DNA from: DASUPK01 sp963843085
GTDB taxonomy: Bacteria > Actinomycetota > Thermoleophilia > Solirubrobacterales > 70-9
Direction: 5' to 3'
Assembly: GCA_963843085.1 (NCBI GenBank)
Contig: CAWJJG010000007.1
Span: 44,942-108,941 of the forward strand
Length of the DNA: 64,000 bases
The notes under the pieces are model-generated. The model did not search any database and had not been told where the DNA came from. It worked only from the letters and a program-made list of their open reading frames with translations. Positions 45,356-54,271 of this stretch are shown here, in pieces; the first letter of the stretch is position 1, and each line of letters starts with the position of its first letter. The position numbers and the translations under genes are program-made.

Positions 45356-46942
45356 GTGAACGACATCGAGATCCTGATTGCGCTGGTCGCCGCGGCGATC
45401 GTCCTCGTGCGACTCGCGGACGCGATCAAGATCCCCTACCCGATCGTCCTGGTGCTCGGCGGGCTCGCGATCGGCTTCATCCCGGGTGGCCCGACGCTGG
45501 TGCTCCAGCCGGACGTCGTCTTTCTCGTCTTCCTGCCACCGCTGCTGCAATCCGCCGGCTACTGGGCTTCGCCGCGGGAGCTGAAGGCGGAGCTGGTGCC
45601 GCTCACCTGGCTCGTCATCGGGCTCACCCTGGCGACCATGGTCGCCGTCGCGGCGATCGCGCAGGCCGTGATCCCGAGCATCAGCTGGGCCGAGGGCTTC
45701 GTCCTCGGTGCGATCGTCGCCCCGACCGATCCCGTCTCGGCGATTGCGACCTTCCAGCGCGTGGGCGTCACGGACCGGGTGGCGACGCTCGTCGAGGGCG
45801 AGAGCATGATCAACGACGCCGCCGCCCTCGTGTCCTACAAGGTCGCGGTGGCGGCCGTGGTCACCGGGACGCTGACGGCCGGCGAGGCGATCGACGATCT
45901 CGTCGTCGGGGTCATCGGCGGCGTGGCCATCGGCTTGGCGGTCTCGGGGATCGGCCAGATTGCGCTTCGCCGCCTCGACGACGCACCGCTGGCGATCCTC
46001 CTCACCGTCTTCACCGCCTACGCCTCGTTCGCGCTGGCTGACGGCGTCGGCGCCTCCGGCGTGCTGGCCGCGGTCAGCAGCGGCCTCTTCTCGGGCTGGC
46101 GCTCGCACATCATCTTCGACGCCGACATGCGCCTGAACGCTCAGTCCTTCTGGAGGGTGCTGGTCTTCGCGCTCAACGCGATCCTCTTCGTCCTCGTCGG
46201 AGAGCAGTTCCCCGAGATCCTGCGCAAGGTGGGGGAGACCTTCTCGCCGGGCGAGATCGTCGGCTACGGGCTGATGATCTCGGCAGTGGTGATCGTGGTC
46301 CGCATCGCCTGGCAGTTCCTGCCGGTCTCGCTCGGCAAGCTCCTCCCCAAGATCGGAGACACCGGGGGTGGAGAGGATTGGCGCGAGCGGCTGCTGATCG
46401 GCTGGACCGGGATGCGAGGAGCGGTCTCGCTGGCCGCCGCGCTCGCCCTTCCCCTCACGCTCGACTCGGGGGCCAACTTCGGTTCTCGCGACCTGATCGT
46501 CTACCTGACCGTCGCGGTGATCTTCGTGACGCTCGTCGCCCAGGGCCTGACGCTTCCGACCCTGGTCCGGGCGCTCGGGCTGAGCATGTCCGAGCCGTGG
46601 GCACCGGACGAGGCCGTCGCGCGCCTCGCCGCGGCGCAGGCCGCGCTCGACCGCCTCGACGAGCTCGAGTCCGAGGCGTCTCCGGTCTCCGAGAGCGCCG
46701 TCGAGCGCCTGCGCGAGCTCTACCAGGCCCGCTTCGCGCGCTGCGTCGCCGCGCTGCAGGGCGACGACTCGGGGGTGCCCATCGAAAATCCGCTGAGCGG
46801 CTATCGCAGGGTGCGCGAGGACCTGATTCGAGCCGAGCGCAGCACCCTGCTCGAAATGCGGAACGACGGCCGGATCAAGCAGGACCTCTTCCGCCGCATC
46901 CAGCGCGACCTGGACCTGGACGAGGCGCGCCTCGGGTCATGA
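45356..46942 (+). CDS. Na+/H+ antiporter, CPA1/NhaP type
   Basis: 528 residues from GTG 45356. About twelve membrane helices to residue 410; GAIVAPTDPVSAIATFQRVG and LVEGESMINDAAALVSYKVA hold the conserved acidic transport residues (the ND motif of the electroneutral branch). The last 110 residues form a helical cytosolic tail (ARLAAAQAALDRLDELESEA). Exchanges Na+ or K+ for protons for pH and salt balance. Confidence 0.9.
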   Translation: MNDIEILIALVAAAIVLVRLADAIKIPYPIVLVLGGLAIGFIPGGPTLVLQPDVVFLVFLPPLLQSAGYWASPRELKAELVPLTWLVIGLTLATMVAVAAIAQAVIPSISWAEGFVLGAIVAPTDPVSAIATFQRVGVTDRVATLVEGESMINDAAALVSYKVAVAAVVTGTLTAGEAIDDLVVGVIGGVAIGLAVSGIGQIALRRLDDAPLAILLTVFTAYASFALADGVGASGVLAAVSSGLFSGWRSHIIFDADMRLNAQSFWRVLVFALNAILFVLVGEQFPEILRKVGETFSPGEIVGYGLMISAVVIVVRIAWQFLPVSLGKLLPKIGDTGGGEDWRERLLIGWTGMRGAVSLAAALALPLTLDSGANFGSRDLIVYLTVAVIFVTLVAQGLTLPTLVRALGLSMSEPWAPDEAVARLAAAQAALDRLDELESEASPVSESAVERLRELYQARFARCVAALQGDDSGVPIENPLSGYRRVREDLIRAERSTLLEMRNDGRIKQDLFRRIQRDLDLDEARLGS

Positions 46943-46979
46943 GAGGGTGCCCGCAGGCGATGCCGAGGAGCAACCCGAT

Positions 46980-47918
46980 TCAGGTGGGCGCGGGCTCGGC
47001 GTCGAAATGCGTGATCCGGCGGAACTCGCGCAGGCGCTCGTCGATTTCGTCGCGGGTGAGTGACTGGATCCGCTCCGTGCCGAACCCCTCCACGTTGAAG
47101 GACGCCAGCACCGAGCCGTAGGCCATCCCCTGCCGAAGGACTGCGTGGTCGAGCAGGGAGTCGCCGGCGGCGCGGCGGCTGTCGAGGTAGCCGAGGAAGC
47201 CGCCGGCGAAGGTGTCGCCGGCCCCGGTCGGATCGCGCACGTCCTCGAGCATGAAGCCCGGGATGGCGAAGAACTCCTCGCCGCTGAAGAGCGCCGCGCC
47301 GTACTCACCGCGCTTGGCGACGACCACCTTCGGGCCCATCTCCATGGCGGCCCGCGCGGCCCGGGCCAGGTTGGGCTCGCCGGTGAGCTCGCGGATCTCG
47401 GCGTCGTTGAGCAGCAGGCAGTCGACTTGCCCGATCGCCGCGATGAGCGCATCCCGCGCCGAATCGAGCCAGAAGTTCATCGAGTCGAGCCCCGCGAACT
47501 CGGCCCCCTCGCAGGAGCGCCGGACCTGCTGCTGCAGTTCCGGCTGGATGTTTCCCAGGAACAGCATCTCGGCGCTCCTCGAGCCGCCGGAGAGCTTCGG
47601 GTCGAAGTCGGCGAAGACGTTGAGCTGCGTGTCGTCGGTGTGCGCGACGTTCATGTCGTACTCGTAGTGCCCCTGCCAGAAGAAGGTCTCGCCTCCCTCG
47701 ACGCGCTCGATGTCGTCGGTGACGACGCCGCGTGTCTCGAGCACCCCGAGCTCCTCGTCGCCGAAGTCGTCGCCGACCGGCCCGACGACCCGAGCCTCGG
47801 TGAAGAAGCTCGCGGCCAGCGAGAAATGGACGGCTGAGCCGCCCAACATCCGTTCGCGCTCGCCGAACGGCGTGCGCACGGAATCAAAGGCAATCGACCC
47901 CACGACGGTTAGCGACAT
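46980..47918 (-). CDS. PfkB-family sugar/nucleoside kinase
   Basis: 312 residues. GGSAVHFSLAASFF is the N-terminal substrate motif and DPTGAGDTFAGGFLGYL the C-terminal ATP/anion hole with the catalytic Asp. Acidic insertion and FADFDPKLSGG suggest an adenosine- or ribokinase-like member; substrate not clear. Starts 11 nt from the divergent oxidoreductase gene. Confidence 0.88.
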   Translation of the reverse strand: MSLTVVGSIAFDSVRTPFGERERMLGGSAVHFSLAASFFTEARVVGPVGDDFGDEELGVLETRGVVTDDIERVEGGETFFWQGHYEYDMNVAHTDDTQLNVFADFDPKLSGGSRSAEMLFLGNIQPELQQQVRRSCEGAEFAGLDSMNFWLDSARDALIAAIGQVDCLLLNDAEIRELTGEPNLARAARAAMEMGPKVVVAKRGEYGAALFSGEEFFAIPGFMLEDVRDPTGAGDTFAGGFLGYLDSRRAAGDSLLDHAVLRQGMAYGSVLASFNVEGFGTERIQSLTRDEIDERLREFRRITHFDAEPAPT

Positions 47919-47929
47919 AAGCTTGAGGA

Positions 47930-48877
47930 GTGAAGGCTATTCAGATCAAGGAGTTCGGCGGGCCAGAGAACCTACAGCTGGTCGATCTGCCCGACCCCGA
48001 GCCATCCGATGGCATGGTCGTCGTCGACGTCGCCCGGTCGGGAATCAACTGGGCGGACACCCACGCCATCCGCAACGACTATCTGGCCGAGCAGGAGCTG
48101 CCCCTCGTCCCAGGAGCCGAGATCGCTGGCGCCACGGCGGACGGCCGCCGGGTCGCAGCCCTGATCAACAACGGCGGCTACGCGCAGAAGGCGCTGGTCC
48201 CGGAGGCGTTCCTCGTGCCGCTCCCCGATGAGGTCTCAGATGACCAGGGCGCGGGATTGCTCCTTCAAGGCCTGACCGCGCACGCCCTGCTCCACTACTG
48301 CGCCCACGTCGAGGAGGGCGAGACCGTCGTGGTCGAGGCGGCCGGCGGCGGAACGGGCAGCCTCGCCGTCCAGCTCGCCAAGCGCGCGGGCGCCAGGGTG
48401 ATCGCGCTCGCCTCCAGCGAGGAGAAGCGCGAGCTCGCCACGCGGCTCGGCGCGGATGGCACGGCTGACTCGCGCGCCGATGACCTCGAGCAGGCGATCC
48501 TCGAGGCCAACGGGGGCGAGAAGGTGGACGTCGTGCTGCACATGAGCGGGACCGGCTTCGAGCCCGAGCTCGCTGCCCTCAACATGCTGGGTCGCATGGT
48601 CGTCTTCGGCAACGCCGCCCGGGAATTTCATGACGTGAAGACGAGCTACCTGCTGCAGAGCTCGAAGTCCGTGCTGGGCTTCTGGCTGATCGCACTGATC
48701 GCCCGGAAGCGGCAGCTGATCGCCGAGATGATCGGCGATCTGTTCGGCGCAGTCGCGAAGGGTGAGCTCGAGGTGGTCATCGGCGAGACCTATCCGCTGA
48801 GCGAGGCCACCCGGGCCCATGAGGCCATGCAGGACAGGGGCACGACCGGCAAGCTCCTGCTCGACCCCTCGAACTAG
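47930..48877 (+). CDS. Quinone oxidoreductase-like MDR protein
   Basis: 315 residues from GTG 47930. N-terminal GroES-like domain (IKEFGGPENLQLVDLPDPEP), then a Rossmann domain with GGGTGSLAVQLAKRAGARV. Zinc-binding cysteines of alcohol dehydrogenases are absent, so it belongs to the zinc-less NADPH:quinone reductase group. Its TAG is followed with no gap by the ATG of the DEAD-box gene, so both are one transcript. Confidence 0.88.
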   Translation: MKAIQIKEFGGPENLQLVDLPDPEPSDGMVVVDVARSGINWADTHAIRNDYLAEQELPLVPGAEIAGATADGRRVAALINNGGYAQKALVPEAFLVPLPDEVSDDQGAGLLLQGLTAHALLHYCAHVEEGETVVVEAAGGGTGSLAVQLAKRAGARVIALASSEEKRELATRLGADGTADSRADDLEQAILEANGGEKVDVVLHMSGTGFEPELAALNMLGRMVVFGNAAREFHDVKTSYLLQSSKSVLGFWLIALIARKRQLIAEMIGDLFGAVAKGELEVVIGETYPLSEATRAHEAMQDRGTTGKLLLDPSN

Positions 48878-50308
48878 ATGGCCGACACGGAAACGGCAAC
48901 CTCCTTCAAGGAGCTCGGCCTGTCCGAGGGCCTGCAGCAGACTCTCGACGAGCTCGGCTACGCCGAGCCGACACCGATCCAGGCCCAGGCGATTCCCGCG
49001 CTGCTCAACGGCAACGATGTGATCGGGCAGGCCCAGACCGGCAGCGGCAAGACGGCCGCCTTCGGCCTGCCGATGCTCGAGTACATCGACCCGGCGGACG
49101 AGGAGACCCAGGCGATCGTCCTCACTCCGACGCGCGAGCTCTGCATCCAGGTGACGCAGGCGCTGCGCGCCTATGCCGAGCATCTCGAGGGCGTGAACGT
49201 GGTCGCCATCTTCGGCGGCGCTCCGATCCGGGAGCAGCAGTCGCGGCTGCGTCACGGCGCCCAGGTGGTGGTCGCAACCGTCGGCCGGATGATGGATCTG
49301 ATCTCGCGCAAGTCCCTGGTCCTCACGGCGGCGCGCTACGTCGTCCTCGACGAGGCTGACGAGATGCTCGACCTGGGCTTCATCGAGGACGTCGAGAAGA
49401 TCCTGCGGATGTGCCCGAACGGGCGCCAGACGCTGCTCTTCTCGGCGACGATGCCGGCGCCGGTCGCCCGCCTCGCCGAGACCTACATGTACGACCCGGT
49501 GACGATTCGCGTCACCCCGAAGAAGCTCACGGTCGACTCGGTCGAGCAGGCCTACGTGATGGTCGAGCCGAAGCAGAAGCCCCAGCGGCTCGCCGAGGTG
49601 CTGAAGGCGGAGGAGCCCGAGCAGGCGATCATTTTCGTCCGCACCAAGATCGGCGCCGCCCGGCTGGGCAGGGATCTCGCCGACAAGGGGCTGCGCGTCA
49701 AGGCCCTCCACGGCGACCTCAGCCAGGGCCAGCGCGACGGGGTGATGATCTCCTTCAAGGAGCACAAGACGCCGCTGCTGGTGGCGACGGACATCGCTGC
49801 CCGCGGCCTTGACATCGAGCACGTCACCCACGTCATCAACTACGACCTGCCGAACAACCCGGAGATCTACGTCCACCGCATCGGGCGGACCGGCCGAGTG
49901 GGCAGGACGGGAAGAGCGATCACCTTCGCCACCGCCAAGCAGAAGGGGGACCTGAAGGAGATCGAGCGCACGGTGAAGGCGCCGATCGGCGAGTGGGAGC
50001 CGCCCGAGGAGCGGCTGGAGCACGCCCCGACTCCGCGACGCCGTGAGGGTCCGCCTCCTGTGCCGGCGAATGGGACGGTCAAGTTGTTCGTCAACCGCGG
50101 CAAACAGGGCGGGCTCACCGAGGAGGACCTGAACTGGGCGCTGACCGAGGGCGCCGTCCTCCCGAAGGAGGCGATCCACTCGATCCGCGTCCTCGACCGT
50201 TTTTCATTCGTCGAGGTCGCCGCCGATCAGGCGGAGCGGGCAGTCGAGTACCTCGATGGGACGAAGCTGAAGGGGAAGCAGATCCGGATGGAGATCGCGC
50301 GCAGCTAG
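48878..50308 (+). CDS. DEAD-box RNA helicase with DbpA-like RNA-binding domain
   Basis: 476 residues. Motifs in order: Q motif (TPIQAQAIPALL), AQTGSGKT, PTRELC, VVLDEADEMLDLG, SATMP, ARGLDIEHV and HRIGRTGRVGRTGR. Residues about 398-476 (TVKLFVNRGKQGGLTEEDL) are a DbpA-type RNA-recognition domain that targets 23S rRNA or structured RNA. Role in ribosome assembly or RNA decay. Shares a hairpin that contains both stop codons with the convergent response-regulator gene. Confidence 0.93.
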   Translation: MADTETATSFKELGLSEGLQQTLDELGYAEPTPIQAQAIPALLNGNDVIGQAQTGSGKTAAFGLPMLEYIDPADEETQAIVLTPTRELCIQVTQALRAYAEHLEGVNVVAIFGGAPIREQQSRLRHGAQVVVATVGRMMDLISRKSLVLTAARYVVLDEADEMLDLGFIEDVEKILRMCPNGRQTLLFSATMPAPVARLAETYMYDPVTIRVTPKKLTVDSVEQAYVMVEPKQKPQRLAEVLKAEEPEQAIIFVRTKIGAARLGRDLADKGLRVKALHGDLSQGQRDGVMISFKEHKTPLLVATDIAARGLDIEHVTHVINYDLPNNPEIYVHRIGRTGRVGRTGRAITFATAKQKGDLKEIERTVKAPIGEWEPPEERLEHAPTPRRREGPPPVPANGTVKLFVNRGKQGGLTEEDLNWALTEGAVLPKEAIHSIRVLDRFSFVEVAADQAERAVEYLDGTKLKGKQIRMEIARS

Positions 50309-50323
50309 CCGCAAGCTAGCTGC
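50301..50323. terminator. Hairpin containing both convergent stop codons
   Basis: Perfect 9-bp arms GCAGCTAGC and GCTAGCTGC with loop CGCAA. The plus-strand TAG of the helicase gene and the minus-strand TAG of the response-regulator gene are both inside the stem. Compact bidirectional terminator candidate. Confidence 0.6.
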
Positions 50324-50690
50324 CGTCGTCGGCGAGCTCCTCGATCTTCCCGATCAGGTCCTCCCACTCGAACGGCTTCGGAACGATGTCCGTGGCGCCG
50401 AGCTTCCGCATCCGCTCCGGCTCCTGCGCGTCGAGGTGGGCGGAGATCATCACGATGGGTACGTCCGAGCCCGCTCCGCGGATCTCCTCGAGCACCTCTG
50501 TGCCGGACTTGTTGGGCATCATCGCGTCCAGCAGGATCACGTCCGGCCCCTTCGACCCGAGCTCCTCGAGGCGGTCAAGCGCCTCGACGCCGTCCGTGGC
50601 CGTGACGACTTCGTAGCCCTCCATCTCCAGCCGACGCTGGAGCATGAGCAGCACGGTCTCCGAGTCGTCGGCGACCAGGAGGCGCGTCAA
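50316..50690 (-). CDS. Receiver-only response regulator
   Basis: 124 residues from TTG 50690, which overlaps the histidine-kinase stop (TTGA, 4 nt). Acidic pocket D8/D9, phospho-acceptor D55 in VILLDAMMPNKSG, Ser83 (MISAH) and Lys105 (VPKPF) are all present. No DNA-binding or enzyme domain follows, so the output is by protein contact or by passing phosphate on. The cognate kinase is directly upstream. Confidence 0.9.
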   Translation of the reverse strand: MTRLLVADDSETVLLMLQRRLEMEGYEVVTATDGVEALDRLEELGSKGPDVILLDAMMPNKSGTEVLEEIRGAGSDVPIVMISAHLDAQEPERMRKLGATDIVPKPFEWEDLIGKIEELADDGS

Positions 50691-52198
50691 GTCGCGGCCC
50701 CCGCCTTCGTCCTCTCGGCGGGTGCCTTCCCCTTCGGCCGGCCATCCTTGGCGATCGGCAGCACGAAGCGAAAGGTAGCGCCATCGCCCGGAGACGAGTT
50801 CGCGGAGATCGCGCCGCCGTGCAGCTCGACGAGCGACTTGGCGATCGCCAGCCCCAGTCCGGTGCCGCCGACGGACTGCGACTCGCTGCTGTCCGCTCTC
50901 CAGAAGCGATCGAAGACGTGATCGAGCTGGTCCTCATCGAGGCCGGGCCCGTCGTCGGAGACGGCGAACTCGACCTCATCGCCGACCTTGGTCGCGGAGA
51001 GCCGCACCTGCGAGCCCTCTGGCGAGTACTTGTTCGCGTTCGTGAGCAGGTTGGCGAGCACCTGGCCGATCCTGCCCGCGTCGGCATGGATGTCGGGCAG
51101 GTCCTTCTCGACGCTGACGGTGAAGCGCTGGTCCTTGCCCTCGAAGTTGGGGCGCATCTGGCGGCCGATTCGCTGAGCCAGCGGGCGCACGGCCGTCGGC
51201 TCGGGCTCGATCCGCAGCTTGCCCGCGTCGCTTCGAGCGAGGTCCAGCAGATCGTTGATCATCTTCTGGAGCTGGCCGGCGCTCTCCGCGATCACCTCCG
51301 CCGCCTCGAACTGGCGCGAGTTGAGCGACTTCCGCTGCGCGGTGAGCATCTCGGCGAATCCCTTGACCACGGTCACGGGTGTCCGCAGCTCGTGGGAGAC
51401 CGTGAGCACGAAGTCGTCCTTCATCTGCTCGACCCGGTCGCGTTCCCGGGCGTCGCGCTCGAGCGAGTTGGCCATCTCGTTGAACGCCCGTCCCAGGCTC
51501 GCGATCTCGACCGGGCCGCCCACCTCCACCCGGGTGCGAAGGTCGCCGCCCGCGAGGCGCCTGGCCCCCTCGACGAGGCGGCCGAGCGGAGCGCGCATCG
51601 AGTTGATCAGGCCGGAGAAGAGGATGAGCGCGGCGAGCAGCGCACCACCGAGGCCCGCCGCCACCAGGATGGTGGTGTTGCGCGTGTCGGTACGGGCGTT
51701 GTCGCGTGCGGAGTCCCGCGCCGCCCGGGTGTCGTTCGAGAGCTCGTCACCGGCGTTCGTCACCGCTGTGGTGAGGCTGCGTTCCACCCGTGGCGGGGGA
51801 ACCTGCTCATTGATCAGGGGCTCGGCTACGCGCTTGCGCCATGTGACCTCGCCGGCGACGAGCTGGTTCAGCTTCATCGTCAGGATCACCTCGTCGTCGG
51901 TCAGGTCGCGCGCGCGGCCGGAGGCGTCCCTGAAGCTCGCTGCGGCCTGGTCGAGCTCGACCTGGCTCGGCTTCTGGTGCGCCGTCGCGGGCCGCGCGGC
52001 CGCCTGCTCGAGGATGAACGCCGAGCGGAGGCGCTCGCTCTGCAGCTCGAGGCCGAAATACCGGGTGATGTCGTTCTCGTAGTTGACCCGGATCTGGAAG
52101 AGCCTGCCCACGCCCAGCAAGGAGACGATGAGCAGCAGCGCGAATAGGACGAGGAATCCAATTCGCAGGCGCGCGGTCAGTGAGGGGTTGAAACTCAT
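50687..52198 (-). CDS. Membrane sensor histidine kinase
   Basis: 503 residues. A membrane helix (about 12-35), an extracellular four-helix-like sensor (about 40-175), a second helix (about 176-200), HAMP (about 201-252), dimerisation domain with His269 in SHELRTPVTVVKGFAE, and an HATPase domain with the N box (LANLLTNANKYSPEG) and G boxes (DDGPGLDE, GGTGLGLAI). Signal unknown; the sensor region has no Cys or PAS. Divergent from the exported Gly/Ser-rich protein gene. Confidence 0.93.
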   Translation of the reverse strand: MSFNPSLTARLRIGFLVLFALLLIVSLLGVGRLFQIRVNYENDITRYFGLELQSERLRSAFILEQAAARPATAHQKPSQVELDQAAASFRDASGRARDLTDDEVILTMKLNQLVAGEVTWRKRVAEPLINEQVPPPRVERSLTTAVTNAGDELSNDTRAARDSARDNARTDTRNTTILVAAGLGGALLAALILFSGLINSMRAPLGRLVEGARRLAGGDLRTRVEVGGPVEIASLGRAFNEMANSLERDARERDRVEQMKDDFVLTVSHELRTPVTVVKGFAEMLTAQRKSLNSRQFEAAEVIAESAGQLQKMINDLLDLARSDAGKLRIEPEPTAVRPLAQRIGRQMRPNFEGKDQRFTVSVEKDLPDIHADAGRIGQVLANLLTNANKYSPEGSQVRLSATKVGDEVEFAVSDDGPGLDEDQLDHVFDRFWRADSSESQSVGGTGLGLAIAKSLVELHGGAISANSSPGDGATFRFVLPIAKDGRPKGKAPAERTKAGAAT

Positions 52199-52203
52199 CT
52201 TTT

Positions 52204-52231
52204 TTGGGGATCCTCGTTCTTCGCGTACACT
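52204..52231 (+). promoter_or_regulatory. Candidate sigma70-type promoter
   Basis: TTGGGG and TACACT are spaced by 16 nt, 18 nt before the ATG at 52249 and directly upstream of the divergent kinase gene. The short distance would leave a very short 5' leader. Confidence 0.4.
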
Positions 52232-52248
52232 ACGGCCAAGGGGATCGA

Positions 52249-52785
52249 ATGGGTAAAGGATTACTTGCCTGGTGGCGCCGCAGGATTGTGGCGCGTGGAT
52301 TGGCCGGAGCGGCGCTCTTTGCGGTGCCCGTGGCCGTGGCCGCTCTGATTGGCTTCGGGGGTGGCTTCGCCGGCGTGGCCGGCGGGCTCTCCTCGGTGAC
52401 CAACGGCCCCGACGCGGTGCCCGCCTCGGCTCAGGCGGGACCGAACCGGATCAACCGCGCGGTCGTCGCCCTGGCCAACCGGCAGACGACTCCCAGCAGG
52501 ACCGCGGGGCAGGGCAACGGGGCCGGTGGATCCAACGGTGGATCGAACGGCACGAGCGGCACGACCGGGAGCACCGGCAGCACCGGAAGCGGCACTGATT
52601 CAAGCGCCACCCAGACACCGACGGTGAGCGCGCCGAGCGCCCCCTCCGTCAGCCTGCCGGGGAGTGGCAGCGGCGGCGCCGGCGGCGCCGTGAGCGGCAC
52701 GACCGACGTCGTCAACGGCACGGTTAACAACGTGCTCGACGGCGTCAACAACACCCTGAACGGCCTGCTCGGCGGCGGCAAGTAG
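52249..52785 (+). CDS. Exported Gly/Ser/Thr-rich low-complexity protein
   Basis: 178 residues from ATG 52249. Basic N-terminus (WWRRRIVARG) and a hydrophobic helix (about 16-50) act as an uncleaved or cleaved export signal. Most of the rest is low complexity: GSTGSTGSTGS-type runs, Pro/Ser spacers and a C-terminal Asn/Val/Leu repeat (NGTVNNVLDGVNNTLNGLL). No enzyme motif. Next to a sensor kinase, it could be part of an envelope stress response, but that is only positional. Confidence 0.65.
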   Translation: MGKGLLAWWRRRIVARGLAGAALFAVPVAVAALIGFGGGFAGVAGGLSSVTNGPDAVPASAQAGPNRINRAVVALANRQTTPSRTAGQGNGAGGSNGGSNGTSGTTGSTGSTGSGTDSSATQTPTVSAPSAPSVSLPGSGSGGAGGAVSGTTDVVNGTVNNVLDGVNNTLNGLLGGGK

Positions 52786-52811
52786 GTTCCGGCCAACCCG
52801 TTTGATCCCGG

Positions 52812-53651
52812 GTGCTCGCCTTCGCGATCAGCCTGGCTTCCGCCTTCTCCTGGGGCGTCTCGGACTTCCTCGGCGGACTGACCAGCCGGCGCCTGCCGGT
52901 CCTCGGCGTGCTGGCGGTCTCGCAGCCGGCCGGGCTCGTGCTGATCGGGATCCTCATCCTGCTGTTCGGCGCCGACCCGATCTCAGCCGACAAGCTCGCG
53001 ATCGCCGCAGTGGCCGGGGCGGCGTCCCTGGGAGGACTGTGGGCCTTCTACGCCGCGATGGCGATGGGCACGGTGAGCGTCGTCGCTCCCATCGCCTCGC
53101 TCGGAGTGGTCGTACCCGTCGCCGTGGGTCTCGCCAGAGGGGATGCGCCCGCCGCGATCCAGCTGATCGGCCTCGTGCCGGCGATCGCGGGAGTCGTGAT
53201 CCTCGGCTACGAGGAGGAGCCGGACCGCGCCGGGGTCGCCCGGACGTCGGTCTTGCTGGCGGTTCTCGCGGGCCTTGGGTTCGGCGTCTTCTTCACCGGG
53301 CTCGATCTGGCCGCCGCCGATAGGCCGGGCTGGTCGATCATGGCCGTGCGCGTCGGAGGCGTCGCCACCGTCGCGATCGCCCTGCTCATCTCACGACCTC
53401 GCCTTGCGGCGGTCTCGGGCTCGATCGCTGTCCTGCTCACGATCGGCTTCTTCGACGTGCTCGCCAACTCGCTCTTCGCGGTGGCGTCGACCAAGGGCGT
53501 GCTTCCCGTGGTAGCCGTCGGCGGCTCGATGTATCCGGCGTTCACGATCGCGCTCGCCCACGGGGTGCTCGGCGAGCGACTAGGCCGGATCCAATGGGCG
53601 GGTGTCGCGCTTGCCCTGCTCGGCGTCGGGCTGATCGCTGCGGGGAGCTAG
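52812..53651 (+). CDS. EamA/DMT-family transporter
   Basis: 279 residues from GTG 52812 with ten hydrophobic helices in two five-helix EamA repeats (SWGVSDFLGGLTSRR at the first start; FGVFFTGLDLAAADR at the second). Exports or imports small metabolites; substrate not predictable. The stop overlaps the convergent HAD gene in a shared CTAG. Confidence 0.85.
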   Translation: MLAFAISLASAFSWGVSDFLGGLTSRRLPVLGVLAVSQPAGLVLIGILILLFGADPISADKLAIAAVAGAASLGGLWAFYAAMAMGTVSVVAPIASLGVVVPVAVGLARGDAPAAIQLIGLVPAIAGVVILGYEEEPDRAGVARTSVLLAVLAGLGFGVFFTGLDLAAADRPGWSIMAVRVGGVATVAIALLISRPRLAAVSGSIAVLLTIGFFDVLANSLFAVASTKGVLPVVAVGGSMYPAFTIALAHGVLGERLGRIQWAGVALALLGVGLIAAGS

Positions 53652-54271
53652 ACGGCGAGCGAGAGGCCGGTCAACTCGTCGAGCCGGGCAATCGTCTCCA
53701 GCGCGCTGCGGTGCCGGATCGCGGTCATCCCGACCGCCTCGGCGCCCTCACAGTTCTCCTTCAGGTCGTCCACGAAGATGCACAGTTCGGGCTCGACCTC
53801 GAGCCGCTCGGCGGCGAGGCGGTAGATCGCGGGCTGCGGCTTGTGGAGGCCCACCTCGGCGGAGATGACGACGTCGTCGAAGAGCTCCGCGAGCAGCTCG
53901 CGGTCGTAGTGCTCCGTGCTCCACGAGTTGGAGACCAGGCCCGTCATGAGTTCACTGGCTCGGATCCGCCGCGCGGCATCGACCATTTGGGGGGCGGGCT
54001 TCATGCCGGCGAACATGCTGTCGATCAGGCCGTCCGGATCGCTCAGGCCGAGGCGCCTGCCGAAGGTCGCCTCGAAGTCCGCCTCGCTGAGCTCGCCGGT
54101 CTCGAGCCCGCGCAGCTCCCTGAGCGCCTCCGGATCGGTCCGGAAGAGGTTCTTGATGGCGTCCGGATCGAGGCCCTCGCTCCGGCAGAAGTCGGCGAAG
54201 CTGTCCCAGACGGGCGTGGTCAGCACGCCGCCGAAGTCGAAGAGGACGGCCCTGAATATGCTCCGCTCCAT
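53648..54271 (-). CDS. HAD hydrolase, epoxide-hydrolase-N-terminal/ACAD10 type
   Basis: 207 residues from ATG 54271 (MERSIFRAVLFDFGGVLTTP). Motif I is DFG instead of DxD; Thr/Ser motif II is in VSNSW, Lys motif III in LHKPQPAIY, and the acidic pair in FVDDLKEN. The Gly at the second motif I position is typical of the HAD domain found in soluble epoxide hydrolase and at the N-terminus of human ACAD10. The start overlaps the divergent kinase ATG in one CATG. With the kinase and ACAD genes it makes a complete ACAD10 set. Confidence 0.86.
   Translation of the reverse strand: MERSIFRAVLFDFGGVLTTPVWDSFADFCRSEGLDPDAIKNLFRTDPEALRELRGLETGELSEADFEATFGRRLGLSDPDGLIDSMFAGMKPAPQMVDAARRIRASELMTGLVSNSWSTEHYDRELLAELFDDVVISAEVGLHKPQPAIYRLAAERLEVEPELCIFVDDLKENCEGAEAVGMTAIRHRSALETIARLDELTGLSLAV

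Noticed and set aside
52500..52620. Short GGC/ACC-rich repeats that looked like a possible repeat array.
   Set aside because: They encode the Gly/Ser/Thr low-complexity part of the exported protein; no spaced direct repeats of CRISPR type.
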